DNA from: CAZHFA01 sp964534945
Lineage (GTDB): Bacteria; Bdellovibrionota_C; UBA2361; CAKMMH01
Direction of reading: 5' to 3'
NCBI GenBank assembly: GCA_964534945.1
Contig: CAZHSB010000014.1
Span: 1 to 36,670, forward strand
DNA length: 36,670 bases
In this document: positions 24,758 to 34,341 of the stretch, piece by piece
Layout: the number at the start of each line of letters is the position of its first letter
Position numbering within the stretch: the first letter of the stretch is position 1
The notes under the pieces: generated by a model
What the model saw: the letters and a program-made list of their open reading frames with translations, nothing else
Databases searched by the model: none
What the model was told of the DNA's origin: nothing
Program-made: the position numbers and the translations under genes

Positions 24758-25792
24758 ATGAGGAATGATAGCTCATATTTTAAATTATTTGATCCAAAAA
24801 TTTTTACGTATCCATTTACTTTCATAGATTTGTTTGCGGGAATTGGTGGTATTCGTTTAGGCATGGAGTCTGTCGGAGGACGGTGTGTTTTTTCCTCTGA
24901 GTGGGATAAGTTTTCTTGTCAAACGTATAATGCAAATTTTAATGAAATTCCCCAAGGTGATATCACAAAAATTGATGAAAAAGAGATTCCTCCATTTGAT
25001 GTGATTTGCGCGGGATTCCCATGTCAACCATTTTCTATGGCAGGTCTAAAAAAGGGGTTCCAAGATACGAGAGGAACTTTGTTTTTTGATGTGGCAAGAA
25101 TTATAAATTATCATCGTCCAAAGGTGGTTTTCCTAGAGAATGTCAAAAATTTTAAGAATCATGATAATGGAAAAACTTTTACAACGATAAAGCGCATTTT
25201 AGAAGATTTAGGGTATTCAGTATATTTTAAAGTTTTAAATGCAAAAGATTTTGGACTTCCACAAAATAGGGAAAGGATTTTTATAGTAGCTTTTTTGGGG
25301 AAAACAACATTTTTGTTTCCAGAAAAGACAATGGCTGATACTCGTCTTGGGGATATTTTAGAAAAAAATGTTGATGATAAATATACACTTTCCGATAAAT
25401 TATGGGCAGGGCATCAGCGCAGGAAAAAGGAACATTTGATAAAAGGAAATGGTTTTGGATATAGCCTTTTTAATGAAGATTCTCCTTATACAAGCACAAT
25501 GTCAGCTAGATATTATAAAGATGGTTCCGAAATTTTGATCGAGCAGAAAGAGAAGAACCCAAGAAAGTTGACACCGAGAGAAGCTTTGAGGTTACAAGGG
25601 TTCCCCGAGAGTTTTATATTGCCTGTAAGTGACAATCAGGCATATAAGCAATTAGGAAATAGTGTTGCTGTTAATGTGATTAAAGCTATAGCACTAAATA
25701 TGATTAATGCTATGGTAATATTAGAAGAGTCTAATAAAAAAGATTTAAAATATATTGATATTGAACCAATAAAAATGGCAGTATCTAGTTAA
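24758..25792 (+). CDS. DNA (cytosine-5) methyltransferase of a type II restriction-modification system
   Basis: The 344-aa enzyme methylates cytosine C5 in a target site that cannot be read from sequence alone. It has the ordered motifs of the family: FIDLFAGIGG (residues 22-31, AdoMet binding), PCQPFS (88-93, catalytic Cys89), FLENVK (motif VI, Glu127), QNRERIF (motif VIII), a target-recognition region (about 210-275, with GHQRRKKEHL and SARYYKDGSEI), LTPREALRLQGFP (motif IX) and KQLGNSV (motif X). The start ATG 24758 gives a normal short N-terminus. Only 4 nt separate it from the nuclease-like gene, so the pair is probably one transcript. It sits between a repeat copy and uvrB, which is typical of an acquired cassette. 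Confidence 0.95.
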   Translation: MRNDSSYFKLFDPKIFTYPFTFIDLFAGIGGIRLGMESVGGRCVFSSEWDKFSCQTYNANFNEIPQGDITKIDEKEIPPFDVICAGFPCQPFSMAGLKKGFQDTRGTLFFDVARIINYHRPKVVFLENVKNFKNHDNGKTFTTIKRILEDLGYSVYFKVLNAKDFGLPQNRERIFIVAFLGKTTFLFPEKTMADTRLGDILEKNVDDKYTLSDKLWAGHQRRKKEHLIKGNGFGYSLFNEDSPYTSTMSARYYKDGSEILIEQKEKNPRKLTPREALRLQGFPESFILPVSDNQAYKQLGNSVAVNVIKAIALNMINAMVILEESNKKDLKYIDIEPIKMAVSS

Positions 25793-25796
25793 GCAT

Positions 25797-26804
25797 ATGA
25801 AAATTTCAAAAATAAAAATTTCACCCAAAAAACTTGAAAATAATTTTCTTTTTTATTTGTTTTTAAAAGAGATAAATGGGATTAATGGGTTAAATGAAAG
25901 GGAACTGTATAATTTGTTGGAAAGGTACTATACGATACAAACAGGGTATCTAGATTTTTTAGAAATTTTTAAAAATGAAATTAATAAAATAAAGAAAGAA
26001 GAACGTAAAGAAAATTTAAAAAAGTTATTATTAAAAATAACGGATGAAAAAATTTTTGATTTATTTATTTTTGCACTCAAGCTAGTAGTTGTTAAACCAT
26101 TATTGTTAGAGGAAGCAAAAATATCTGCTTCTCCATTGTTGTGTGAAAAAAACAATAAAAACCTATTGTCAATAGAATATGATGATGTCTCAAAGAATAA
26201 GCCATATTATACGCGGGTCACGGGAGCTTTGCTATCATTGCTTTTTTTCGATAAATTGGAACAAAACAATTTTATATTAAAGGACTCCGTAGATATTTTA
26301 AAAATGTTAATGCAAGATTATAAAAAAGCTAAAAATATAGGCGTAGAACCGAATCAGATTTTTATGTTAATGTTTACAGAAAGTATGAACCAATCAATTA
26401 TTTCAGATGCGGGTGAAAGTTATGAAAATAGAATTTTAAATGTATTGCTGGCATTGGGATTAAAAAATGAAGATATTAAAAAATGTCATGATGAAAAAGA
26501 TAGATCTACAGAATATGATTTCTTTTTTATGCTTAAAAATAAAACGTATGGAATTAGTGCCAAAAGGACGTTAAGGGAAAGGTATAAACAATTTATAAAA
26601 ACAAAAAACACCACAAAAATTGATGTCGCGATCGAAATTACTCTAGGATTAGATTTAAATGAAGATAGAGCAAAAACAATTATCCAGCACGGTGTTTATT
26701 TATTTATTGCTGATGAGATTTATAATTCTAGGAAGTATTTGCAAAAAATGGGAGGTGTCTTTAAAGCTTCTGATTTATCAATCAATCTGCTAAAAACTTT
26801 ATAA
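25797..26804 (+). CDS. Probable type II restriction endonuclease partner
   Basis: The 335-aa protein is not one I recognise by name. Its last third has a PD-(D/E)XK-like pattern: Glu210 in SYENRIL, Asp241 in EYDFFFML, then S254-A-K256 in GISAKRTLRERYKQF. The LRERYKQ extension after the catalytic lysine resembles that seen after the lysine in several type II endonucleases. The N-terminal 150 residues are Lys/Asn/Leu-rich and helical and could hold the recognition function. It starts 4 nt after the methyltransferase stop and ends 10 nt before uvrB, so context argues strongly for the cognate nuclease. It would cut unmethylated DNA. Ser in place of the first acidic residue is tolerated in some family members. 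Confidence 0.75.
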   Translation: MKISKIKISPKKLENNFLFYLFLKEINGINGLNERELYNLLERYYTIQTGYLDFLEIFKNEINKIKKEERKENLKKLLLKITDEKIFDLFIFALKLVVVKPLLLEEAKISASPLLCEKNNKNLLSIEYDDVSKNKPYYTRVTGALLSLLFFDKLEQNNFILKDSVDILKMLMQDYKKAKNIGVEPNQIFMLMFTESMNQSIISDAGESYENRILNVLLALGLKNEDIKKCHDEKDRSTEYDFFFMLKNKTYGISAKRTLRERYKQFIKTKNTTKIDVAIEITLGLDLNEDRAKTIIQHGVYLFIADEIYNSRKYLQKMGGVFKASDLSINLLKTL

Positions 26805-26814
26805 TCTTTGAGAA

Positions 26815-28842
26815 ATGAAATTATCAGAAAAATATAAAACAACAAAAGATTTTATATTGCATTCTTCTTACACACCTTGCGGGGATCAGCCAGAGGCGAT
26901 AGAAGGGTTAAATAAAAGTTTAGATGCAGGAAATGCTTACCAAACACTTCTTGGAATCACAGGTTCAGGAAAAACTTTTACAATAGCAAACGTAATCGCA
27001 AAACAAAACAGGCCTGCTCTCGTGATAGCACCAAATAAAACATTGGCAGGACAACTTTATAACGAATTTAAAGAATTCTTTCCAGAAAATCGTGTGCATT
27101 ATTTTGTAAGTTACTATGATTATTATCAGCCTGAAGCTTATATCGCATCTACTGATACATTTATAGAAAAAGATGCCGCTATAAATGATGAAATAGATAG
27201 ATTAAGGCACAAAGCAACAAAGGCACTTATCGAATCAAGAGATTGTATCGTCGTTGCAAGTGTAAGTTGTATATACGGAACAGGATCTCCAAAAGATTAT
27301 GCAAGCATGATGTTTCTTATCGAAAAAGGACAAGATTTAGATAGAGATTCTTTTTTAGAATCACTTGTAAAAATGCAATACACAAGAAATGATTATGAAT
27401 TCCAAAGAGGATCTTTTAGAGTAAGAGGAGAACAAATAGATGTATTTCCACCAGATGAAGAATCAAACGCAATAAGAGTTGTCTTTTGGGGTGATGAAGT
27501 AGAAAAAATTTTACTGATAGATTCAATAAGTGGAAGAGAAATATTGAGCTTAGATTATTATACATTGTATCCAACAAGCTATTTTGTGACACCACAAGAA
27601 TCAATAGATAAAGCAATAAAAGAAATAGAAAAAGAATTAGTTGAACAATTAAAAGTTTTACATAAAGAACAAAAAGAAATAGAAGCTCAAAGACTAGAAC
27701 AAAGAACTTATTATGATCTAGAAATGTTAAAAGAGATTGGATTTTGCTCGGGAATTGAAAATTATAGTAGACATATCGAAGAAAGAAAAGAAGGAGAACC
27801 TCCTGCAACACTTTTGTCTTTTTTCCCTGATGATTTTTTAGTCGTCATCGATGAAAGCCATGTTACGGTTCCACAAATTGGCGCAATGTATAGAGGAGAT
27901 AGAGCAAGAAAATCAAACCTTATAAATTATGGTTTTAGATTGCCATCGGCACTCGATAATAGGCCACTTAAAATAGAAGAATTTTGGGATAAAGTTTCAC
28001 AAGTAATTTTTGTTTCTGCTACACCTGGAAATAAAGAACTAGAGTTAAGTCAAGAAGCTATTTTTCAACAAATAAATCGTCCGACAGGTCTTTTAGATCC
28101 ACAAATTTTTGTACGTCCTGTGAACGATCAAGTTGATGACTTAATGAATGAAATTCAGGCTACTGTTCAAAAAGATGAAAGAGTTCTGGCATTAACTCTT
28201 ACAAAAAAAATGGCAGAAAATTTATCAACATATTTGCAGGATATGGGAATTAGATCAAAATACCTTCATTCAGATATTGATACACTTGAAAGAATTGAAA
28301 TTTTAAAAGCATTAAGAGAGGGAGAATTTGATGTTCTAATAGGAATAAATCTTTTGAGAGAGGGGCTAGATCTAGTTGAGGTTAGCTTAGTTGCAATTTT
28401 AGATGCAGATAAAGAGGGATTTTTGCGTTCTGAACGATCCCTTATTCAAATGATGGGACGAGCAGCAAGGAATATTCATGGAAGAGTAATTTTATATGCA
28501 GATAAAATTACAGGTTCAATAAAAAGCGCCATGGAAGAAGTAAATAGACGACGAAAAATTCAAGAAGCATATAATAAAGAACATAATATTATTCCACAAT
28601 CTGCGGGAACAAAAATGATAAAATCATTATATGAAGAAAATAATAATGAATTTGAAGCTAATGATTATATGGAAACTGATGAAATAATTTTTCCAAAATC
28701 TCCTAAGGAGACTTTAAAACTTTTAGCTTCTTTAAAAGAAGAGATGTTTAAAAAAGCAAAAGATCAAGATTTTGAAGAAGCAATAAAATTAAGAGATAAA
28801 ATTAATTTTATCGAAAATAGCTTATTAAATGATGAAAAATAA
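26815..28842 (+). CDS. uvrB: Excinuclease ABC subunit B
   Basis: The 675-aa helicase-like subunit loads at DNA damage with UvrA and then recruits UvrC. Features are Walker A GITGSGKT (residues 47-54), the beta-hairpin YYDYYQPEAYI, DESHVT as motif II, VSATPG, the QMMGRAARN motif VI and a C-terminal UVR motif (EEMFKKAKDQDFEEAIKLRD) that binds UvrC. All are intact and the length matches the family. uvrC follows after 2 nt. The start has only a weak ribosome site (TTTGAGA). The restriction-modification pair ends 10 nt upstream, so uvrB may now be read from that transcript. Confidence 0.97.
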   Translation: MKLSEKYKTTKDFILHSSYTPCGDQPEAIEGLNKSLDAGNAYQTLLGITGSGKTFTIANVIAKQNRPALVIAPNKTLAGQLYNEFKEFFPENRVHYFVSYYDYYQPEAYIASTDTFIEKDAAINDEIDRLRHKATKALIESRDCIVVASVSCIYGTGSPKDYASMMFLIEKGQDLDRDSFLESLVKMQYTRNDYEFQRGSFRVRGEQIDVFPPDEESNAIRVVFWGDEVEKILLIDSISGREILSLDYYTLYPTSYFVTPQESIDKAIKEIEKELVEQLKVLHKEQKEIEAQRLEQRTYYDLEMLKEIGFCSGIENYSRHIEERKEGEPPATLLSFFPDDFLVVIDESHVTVPQIGAMYRGDRARKSNLINYGFRLPSALDNRPLKIEEFWDKVSQVIFVSATPGNKELELSQEAIFQQINRPTGLLDPQIFVRPVNDQVDDLMNEIQATVQKDERVLALTLTKKMAENLSTYLQDMGIRSKYLHSDIDTLERIEILKALREGEFDVLIGINLLREGLDLVEVSLVAILDADKEGFLRSERSLIQMMGRAARNIHGRVILYADKITGSIKSAMEEVNRRRKIQEAYNKEHNIIPQSAGTKMIKSLYEENNNEFEANDYMETDEIIFPKSPKETLKLLASLKEEMFKKAKDQDFEEAIKLRDKINFIENSLLNDEK

Positions 28843-28844
28843 AG

Positions 28845-30644
28845 ATGATAAGTAAAAAAGTTTTAGAACAATCAAAAAATTTTCCAAAAAATGCGGGCGT
28901 TTATATTATGAAAGACGATTTTGGGAAAATTATTTATATTGGAAAAGCAAAAAATTTAAAAAATAGAATTAAAAATTATTTTCAAGGACAAGATAAAAGA
29001 ATTACAGTTGGATTTTTAATAAATAAAGTTGCTAATTTAGAATATATTATTACAGGAAATGAAGAAGAAGCATTTTTGCTTGAAAGAGAGCTTATAAAAA
29101 AATATAAACCAAAATATAATATTTTGCTAAAAGATGATAAGGCATATTTGAGCGTTAAAATTGATATAAAAAAAGATTTTCCTAAGATTGAATGCGTAAG
29201 AAAAATAAAAGATGATGGATCTCTTTATTTTGGACCATTTTCACAATCTGGAAGATTAAAAGAAATTTTAGAGCTTATAAAAGAATTGATTCCGTTAAGG
29301 ACTTGTAGCGATGTAAGTTTTTCAAATAGAGTGCGCCCTTGTCTTGAATATCAAATAAATAGATGTACTGCGCCATGCAAGAAACTTATTAGTAAAGAAG
29401 AATATCAAGAACATTTAAATCAAGCAATAAAAATTTTAGAAGGAAAAGCTACAAATGTTTTAAATGATCTAAAAGTTAAAATGGAAGAGTATTCTACACA
29501 TCTTCTTTTTGAAAATGCTGCAAAATTAAGAGATAAAATACAAATTTTGGAAGATTATCAAAAAAATATTCATTTAAAATCACATAGAGGTGAGTCAAGA
29601 GATTTTTTTGCTTTTTATAGAGATAATAATTTTTTAAGTCTTTGTGTCATGAAAGAAGAGGGCACAAAACTTATAGATAGTAAAACATATAAAATAGAAA
29701 ATGTATTTTTAGATGATGACGAATTAGCAGAAGAAATAATCATTGATTATTATGAAAATATATCAACACTTCCAAAGGAAATAATACTTAATGTAAATTT
29801 AAAAGGTGATGATTTTTTGAAAAAATCATTAAAAAATATTTTTAATATTACACCTGAAATCACTGCTCCCCAAAAAGGAGATAAATTTCGAATCTTAAAT
29901 CTTGCGTTATTAAATGCCAAAAAGGCTTATAGCGTCTTCTTTGAGAGCGATGAAATATATAAAAATATTGCAAAAAATTTAAAATTAAAATTTAATTTAA
30001 AAAAATATCCAAAAGTAGTTGAATGTGTTGATATCTCAAATTTACAATCTTCTGATATCGTAGGAGGAATAGTCGTATTTTATGAAGGCATACCACAAAA
30101 AAAACTTTATAAAAAATATATTTTAAAAGAAAAAATACAAAATGATTTTGAATCAATTTATGAAGTAATTTATAGAAGACTTTCAAGAGGGATAAAAGAA
30201 AATGATCTTCCTGATTTAATTATTATAGATGGTGGAGATAAACAATTAAATAAAGCATTAGAGGCTAGAAATAAATTAAATTTATCCTTAGATATAATTT
30301 CAATTGCGAAATTTAGGACATCTCACCTAAAGCCAGAGAGAGTCTTTTTAGATGGGAAAAGCGATCCTATAGAGCTTTCAATGAATGACTCTTTAAGTTT
30401 TTTTATGCAAAGAATAAGAGATGCGGCGCATGATAATGTAATAGGATTCCATAGAGAAAGAAGAGAAAAAAGAGTCATTTCTTCAAAGCTAGATAATATA
30501 TTGGGAATAGGAGAAACAAGAAAACATTTTTTACTTTCTCATTTTAAAAGTACAGAAAATATTAAAAATGCAACTGAAGAAGAAATAAGTAAAGTGTGCA
30601 ACGTTTCAAAAACATTGGCTAAAAAAATAAAAGAGGAATGTTAG
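28845..30644 (+). CDS. uvrC: Excinuclease ABC subunit C
   Basis: The 599-aa nuclease makes both incisions in nucleotide excision repair. It has the N-terminal GIY-YIG domain (GVY at residues 18-20 and YIGKAKNLKNR at 31-41), a Cys-rich segment (CLEYQINRCTAPCKK), a UVR motif (LLFENAAKLRDKI), the RNase H-like second nuclease domain starting VECVDISNLQSSDIVGG and IIIDGGDKQL, and a C-terminal helix-hairpin-helix pair (ILGIGETRKHFLL). Length matches the family (about 600). It is two bases downstream of uvrB, an operon arrangement that is not universal but is logical, since UvrB recruits UvrC. A small hairpin downstream has no T-run, so no terminator is evident. Confidence 0.97.
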   Translation: MISKKVLEQSKNFPKNAGVYIMKDDFGKIIYIGKAKNLKNRIKNYFQGQDKRITVGFLINKVANLEYIITGNEEEAFLLERELIKKYKPKYNILLKDDKAYLSVKIDIKKDFPKIECVRKIKDDGSLYFGPFSQSGRLKEILELIKELIPLRTCSDVSFSNRVRPCLEYQINRCTAPCKKLISKEEYQEHLNQAIKILEGKATNVLNDLKVKMEEYSTHLLFENAAKLRDKIQILEDYQKNIHLKSHRGESRDFFAFYRDNNFLSLCVMKEEGTKLIDSKTYKIENVFLDDDELAEEIIIDYYENISTLPKEIILNVNLKGDDFLKKSLKNIFNITPEITAPQKGDKFRILNLALLNAKKAYSVFFESDEIYKNIAKNLKLKFNLKKYPKVVECVDISNLQSSDIVGGIVVFYEGIPQKKLYKKYILKEKIQNDFESIYEVIYRRLSRGIKENDLPDLIIIDGGDKQLNKALEARNKLNLSLDIISIAKFRTSHLKPERVFLDGKSDPIELSMNDSLSFFMQRIRDAAHDNVIGFHRERREKRVISSKLDNILGIGETRKHFLLSHFKSTENIKNATEEEISKVCNVSKTLAKKIKEEC

Positions 30645-30721
30645 AGGAGGTATCTTAATATTTTTTCTAATTTGCTTGAAAATAAAGAATCATAAATTCT
30701 TGTAAATGCATCAAATATTGT

Positions 30722-31771
30722 ATGGAAAACTACAATGAAATTGTTATGGATAATTCTCCACTAGTTAGTGTGATTGTTACATCATATAACAAAGCAAAGT
30801 TTTTAGGAGATGCAGTAAGAAGCGTCGTTAATCAAGATTATTCTAATATAGAAATAATAATTGTAAATGATGGAAGCCCCGATAATACAATAGAAGTTGC
30901 CAAAGAATTAATAAACGAATATTCAAAACAAAGAAAAATATATTTTGTAGATAAAGAAAATGGAGGCGTTTCTGATGCGAGAAATGTAGGACTAGAAAAG
31001 GCAAATGGTTTTTATGTCTCTTTACTAGATGGAGATGATATGTTTTGTGAGAAATATATTTCAACAGGCATAAAATTGATGAGAGAAAATCATGCAAACC
31101 TTTTTTATTGTAATGTAGATATTTTCGGAAATAAAAAAGGTGAGTGGATTCCTAATAGATATTCACAATTTGGGATTAGATACGATAACTGTATCCCAAT
31201 AGCATCAATATTTGAAAAAAATCTTTATAAAAAAACAGGTGGCTTTAAAGTTGCGCTTGGATTTTCAGAAGATTGGGAGTTTTGGGTAAATTTATCTAGA
31301 TACAATCTTATACCGATAAAAAGCGAAGAAAAACTATTTCTATATAGGTCAAATGATGATGGTATAGCAAGTACATATATTGAGGGCGCTCAAAGAGATT
31401 GCCTTACAATATGCCAAATAAATGATGATGATTTATATTCTGTTGAAGAAGTCTTAAAGGCACATGAAAATTTAATTTTAATAAAAGAAAACTCTTTTAA
31501 AAGAGAAAAAACACTTGATGAAAAACACCCAAATGAATGGTTCTTAAAGTTTTATTTTGGTGTCGTTGCAGAAAGTAAAAAAGATTATCAAAGCGCGCTT
31601 GATTATTATGCTAAAGCATTAGAACTTACAAATGGTCAAAATTGGCAAGTTGCATTTAGATTATCAAGATTATTATATGCATTAAATCAAATACAAGATG
31701 CTAAAAACCTAGAGTTTCGTGTGAGAACTTTGCGACCAGATATGTGGAAATATTTAGAAGAAAAACTTTAG
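30722..31771 (+). CDS. Glycosyltransferase, GT2 family, with C-terminal TPR-like helices
   Basis: The 349-aa protein has the GT-A fold of family 2: VSVIVTSYNKAKFL (about residues 15-28), IIIVNDGSPDNT (46-57, first Asp), GGVSDARNVGLEKA and the metal-binding SLLDGDDMF (DxD-like, about 100-108). EDWEFWVNLSRY is the catalytic-base region. After about residue 270 the protein becomes helical with a TPR-type repeat (FYFGVVAESKKDYQSALDYY, AKALEL). The sugar and acceptor are unknown. It is followed by maf and then the flagellin pair on the other strand, so flagellin glycosylation is one possible role, but a general surface-glycan role is as likely. ATG 30722 and ATG 30746 are both possible starts. Confidence 0.85.
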   Translation: MENYNEIVMDNSPLVSVIVTSYNKAKFLGDAVRSVVNQDYSNIEIIIVNDGSPDNTIEVAKELINEYSKQRKIYFVDKENGGVSDARNVGLEKANGFYVSLLDGDDMFCEKYISTGIKLMRENHANLFYCNVDIFGNKKGEWIPNRYSQFGIRYDNCIPIASIFEKNLYKKTGGFKVALGFSEDWEFWVNLSRYNLIPIKSEEKLFLYRSNDDGIASTYIEGAQRDCLTICQINDDDLYSVEEVLKAHENLILIKENSFKREKTLDEKHPNEWFLKFYFGVVAESKKDYQSALDYYAKALELTNGQNWQVAFRLSRLLYALNQIQDAKNLEFRVRTLRPDMWKYLEEKL

Positions 31772-31840
31772 ATAATTCTATTTATTTATAATGTTATAAG
31801 ATATACCATTTTAATAATTTTATAATAACAGGATTTTTAT

Positions 31841-32434
31841 ATGTTCGAAAATAATCAGGAAATAATTTTAGCTTCGGGATCTCCAAGAAGAATAGATTTT
31901 CTAAAATCATTGGGAATAACTTTTAAAATTATCCCTTCAACAGTTGATGAAGAAAAATATAGGAACTTAAATCCTGTAGAAATGGTAAAAGTTTTATCAT
32001 TAGAAAAAGCATTAGATATCGCCACACAAAATAAAAATTCATGGGTAATCGGTGCAGATACTGATGTCGTAATAAATAATGAATCATTAGGAAAGCCAAG
32101 TGATAAAAATGAAGAAAGGGATATACTAAAGACTTTATCTGGGAAAACACATCAAGTAATTTCTGGACTTTCTTTGATTAATTTATCACAAAATATAAAA
32201 GATACACAATTCACTTCAACAGATGTTACTTTCATAAATCTTTCCGATGATCTTATAGAAGCTTATATAAAAACAGGAGAGGGCGATGATAAGGCAGGTG
32301 CCTATGCCTTACAGGGAATTAGCACGGCTTTTATAGATTCAATCAATGGTTCTTATTCTAGTGTGATAGGTCTTGATCTTTCTACGTTAGTCTCAATGCT
32401 CTTAAAATATGAAATTATAAAATGCAAAAAATAA
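31841..32434 (+). CDS. maf: Maf-family nucleoside triphosphate pyrophosphatase
   Basis: The 197-aa enzyme hydrolyses non-canonical or pyrimidine nucleoside triphosphates (dTTP, UTP or modified forms) to monophosphates, a house-cleaning role also tied to septum formation. Motifs are ILASGSPRRIDFL (residues 9-21), IGADTDVV (catalytic Asp), KTHQVISGLSL, the EGDDKAGAYALQGI block and a C-terminal INGSYSSVIGLDLS. The QG/DKAGAYALQ form suggests the YhdE (dTTP/UTP) branch, though this is a reading by eye. It should not be confused with the motility accessory factors also called Maf. It ends convergent to the second flagellin gene. Confidence 0.94.
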   Translation: MFENNQEIILASGSPRRIDFLKSLGITFKIIPSTVDEEKYRNLNPVEMVKVLSLEKALDIATQNKNSWVIGADTDVVINNESLGKPSDKNEERDILKTLSGKTHQVISGLSLINLSQNIKDTQFTSTDVTFINLSDDLIEAYIKTGEGDDKAGAYALQGISTAFIDSINGSYSSVIGLDLSTLVSMLLKYEIIKCKK

Positions 32435-32538
32435 AGATTATGTATTTTTGGTTTTTATAGAAGTAATCAACAGATTAACAAATGCATGTCGCAAAGAAGA
32501 GAAACTTTTTTTGATTTTTAATTGCGTTTTTAAATAAA

Positions 32539-33399
32539 TTAACGTAATAGTTGTAAAGCCAAGTCAGGTTGTTGATTGGCTTGCGCAAGAATTGCAGTAC
32601 CTGCTTGTTGTAAGATATTATATTTTGCAAGATTAGCAGCTTCTTCTGCAATATCAACATCCCTAATTCTACTTTCAGCGGCAGTAAAGTTCTCTTTGGC
32701 TACCATTAAGTTTTGAATTGTAAGATCTAGTCTTGACTCCGCAGCTCCTAGGACACCACGATTTCTTGTGACAGATGCGATAGCGATTTGAATTGCATCA
32801 AGAGCATAACGTGCTGCTGTTTGACAAGCTTCTGAAGTTGTCCCGATAATGGAATATGAGTGAACAGAACTTCCTGCAGGTGCCAATCCTAATGTTTGTA
32901 ATGCTGCGCCAACTCCATTATATTGAACTTGAGAAGTAGATTTGCCGTCGAATCCTACTTGAAATGTTACAGCAGCACCACTACTTAATAAATTTAATCC
33001 ATTAAATTCTGTTGTATTGGCAATACGTTCAATTTCACTAAGAAGTGCGGTAAATTCTAGTTGTAATGCAGAACGTTGATCGGTACTATATACACCATTT
33101 GCTGATTGTTCTGCTAATTCTGCAAGACGACTTAATACGGTAGTGATTTGTTCTATCGCGCCATCTGCAATATTAATTATTGAAATACCATCATTTGCAT
33201 TTCTCATAGCAACTGAAGCAATTCTTGTATCAGCTTTTAAACTTTCTGCAATTGCTAATCCTGCGGCATCATCTCTGGCATGATTAATCCTAAGTCCAGA
33301 AGAAAGTCTTTCATAAGATGTTTGTAGAGAACTACTCGTGGAACTAAGCTTGTTCTGAGTAGTAATTGATGCCATGTTAGTTCTAATATTAAGTGCCAT
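32539..33399 (-). CDS. Flagellin (second of tandem pair)
   Basis: The 286-aa filament subunit begins with the D0/D1 coiled helices (LNIRTNMASITTQNKL to about residue 140, including RLSSGLRINHARDDAAGLAI and ANDGISIINIADGA). A short variable region (about 145-200) follows, then the C-terminal D1/D0 helices (RNRGVLGAAESRL, AKENFTAAESRIRDVDIAEE, ILQQAGTAILAQANQQP). The Arg/Glu pair of the TLR5-contact segment is kept (LSRLAELAEQ). It is strongly similar to the flagellin just upstream, with nearly the same length, and 43 nt separate them with no promoter motif, so co-transcription is likely. AAGGAAT precedes the ATG. The short hypervariable domain predicts a thin filament. Confidence 0.95.
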   Translation of the reverse strand: MALNIRTNMASITTQNKLSSTSSSLQTSYERLSSGLRINHARDDAAGLAIAESLKADTRIASVAMRNANDGISIINIADGAIEQITTVLSRLAELAEQSANGVYSTDQRSALQLEFTALLSEIERIANTTEFNGLNLLSSGAAVTFQVGFDGKSTSQVQYNGVGAALQTLGLAPAGSSVHSYSIIGTTSEACQTAARYALDAIQIAIASVTRNRGVLGAAESRLDLTIQNLMVAKENFTAAESRIRDVDIAEEAANLAKYNILQQAGTAILAQANQQPDLALQLLR

Positions 33400-33442
33400 T
33401 TTTATTAATTCCTTTTATATCCTATCCATTTACTTTTTTTCC

Positions 33443-34300
33443 CTACAATAATTTTAAAGCCAATTCTGGTTGAGCATTAGCTTGTGCTAATACGGCTGCA
33501 CCTGCTTGTTGTAAAATATTTAATCTTGTAAGTTCAGCAGCTTCTGATGCAACATCAACATCACGAATACGGCTTTCAGCTGCGCTGAAGTTTTCTTTAG
33601 CTACTTGTAAATTACTAATTGTAACTTCCAATCTTGCTTCTGCTGCTCCTAATGTACCTCTGTTTCGTGCGCAAGAAGCAATGGCGTCATTGATTGCATC
33701 AAGAGCAATACGTGCGGCAGATTGTGATTCTAAATCTGTTGTGGCAATAATTGAGACATTAACCTCAGAAGAATTTTTATTTGCTAATCCTAAAGAAGTA
33801 AGTGTTGCAGCAACACCTTTATAACTAACTTGAGAAGCAGATTTTCCATCAAACCCCACTTGGAAAACAACTTCCGCACCACCACTTAGTAGTTGTAATT
33901 TATTAAATTCCGTAGTATTTGCTATTCTTTCAATTTCTGAAGTAAGAGCCAGAAATTCGTTTGCCAATGCAGAACGTTGAACATTACTGTACACACCGTT
34001 TGCAGATTGTTCTGCAAGCTCTGCTAGTCTACTTAATACATCTGAAATCTGACCGATTGCCTGATCTGCAATTGATATAATTGAAATACCATCATTCGCA
34101 TTTCTGATGGCAACACTAGCAATTTTTGCATCAGCTTTTAAGCTTTCTGCAATTGCTAATCCTGCTGCGTCATCTCGCGCATGGTTGATCCTAAATCCTG
34201 ATGATAATCTTTCATAAGCAGTATTAATGTCTGCCGTACTACTATCTAAGTTCCTTTGTGCCGTTAAAGACGGTACGTTAGTTCTAATATTTATTGTCAT
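33443..34300 (-). CDS. Flagellin (first of tandem pair)
   Basis: The 285-aa protein is a paralogue of the one above, with the same D0/D1 framework (INIRTNVPSLTAQRNL, ERLSSGFRINHARDD, NANDGISIISIADQA, RDVDVASEAAELTRLN, ILQQAGAAVLAQAN). The central part differs most (about residues 150-205). Transcription is probably from the sigma-54-type motif at 34404-34421, leaving a leader of about 94 nt that contains a strong hairpin at 34342-34384. A GGAGAG lies about 8-14 nt before the ATG. Two flagellins in tandem allow a composite filament. Maf and a GT2 glycosyltransferase nearby may relate to filament glycosylation, but that is only a guess. Confidence 0.95.
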   Translation of the reverse strand: MTINIRTNVPSLTAQRNLDSSTADINTAYERLSSGFRINHARDDAAGLAIAESLKADAKIASVAIRNANDGISIISIADQAIGQISDVLSRLAELAEQSANGVYSNVQRSALANEFLALTSEIERIANTTEFNKLQLLSGGAEVVFQVGFDGKSASQVSYKGVAATLTSLGLANKNSSEVNVSIIATTDLESQSAARIALDAINDAIASCARNRGTLGAAEARLEVTISNLQVAKENFSAAESRIRDVDVASEAAELTRLNILQQAGAAVLAQANAQPELALKLL

Positions 34301-34341
34301 TTTGCCTGCTCTCCATGGCTAAAAAAATAATCCTTAAAAAT

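Noticed and set aside
24601..24864. Minus-strand open frame of 87 codons overlapping the methyltransferase start
   Set aside because: It overlaps the well-supported methyltransferase and the repeat, and has no recognisable features.
30645..30721. Terminator after uvrC
   Set aside because: AAGAAT/ATTCTT can pair, but there is no G+C core and no T-run.
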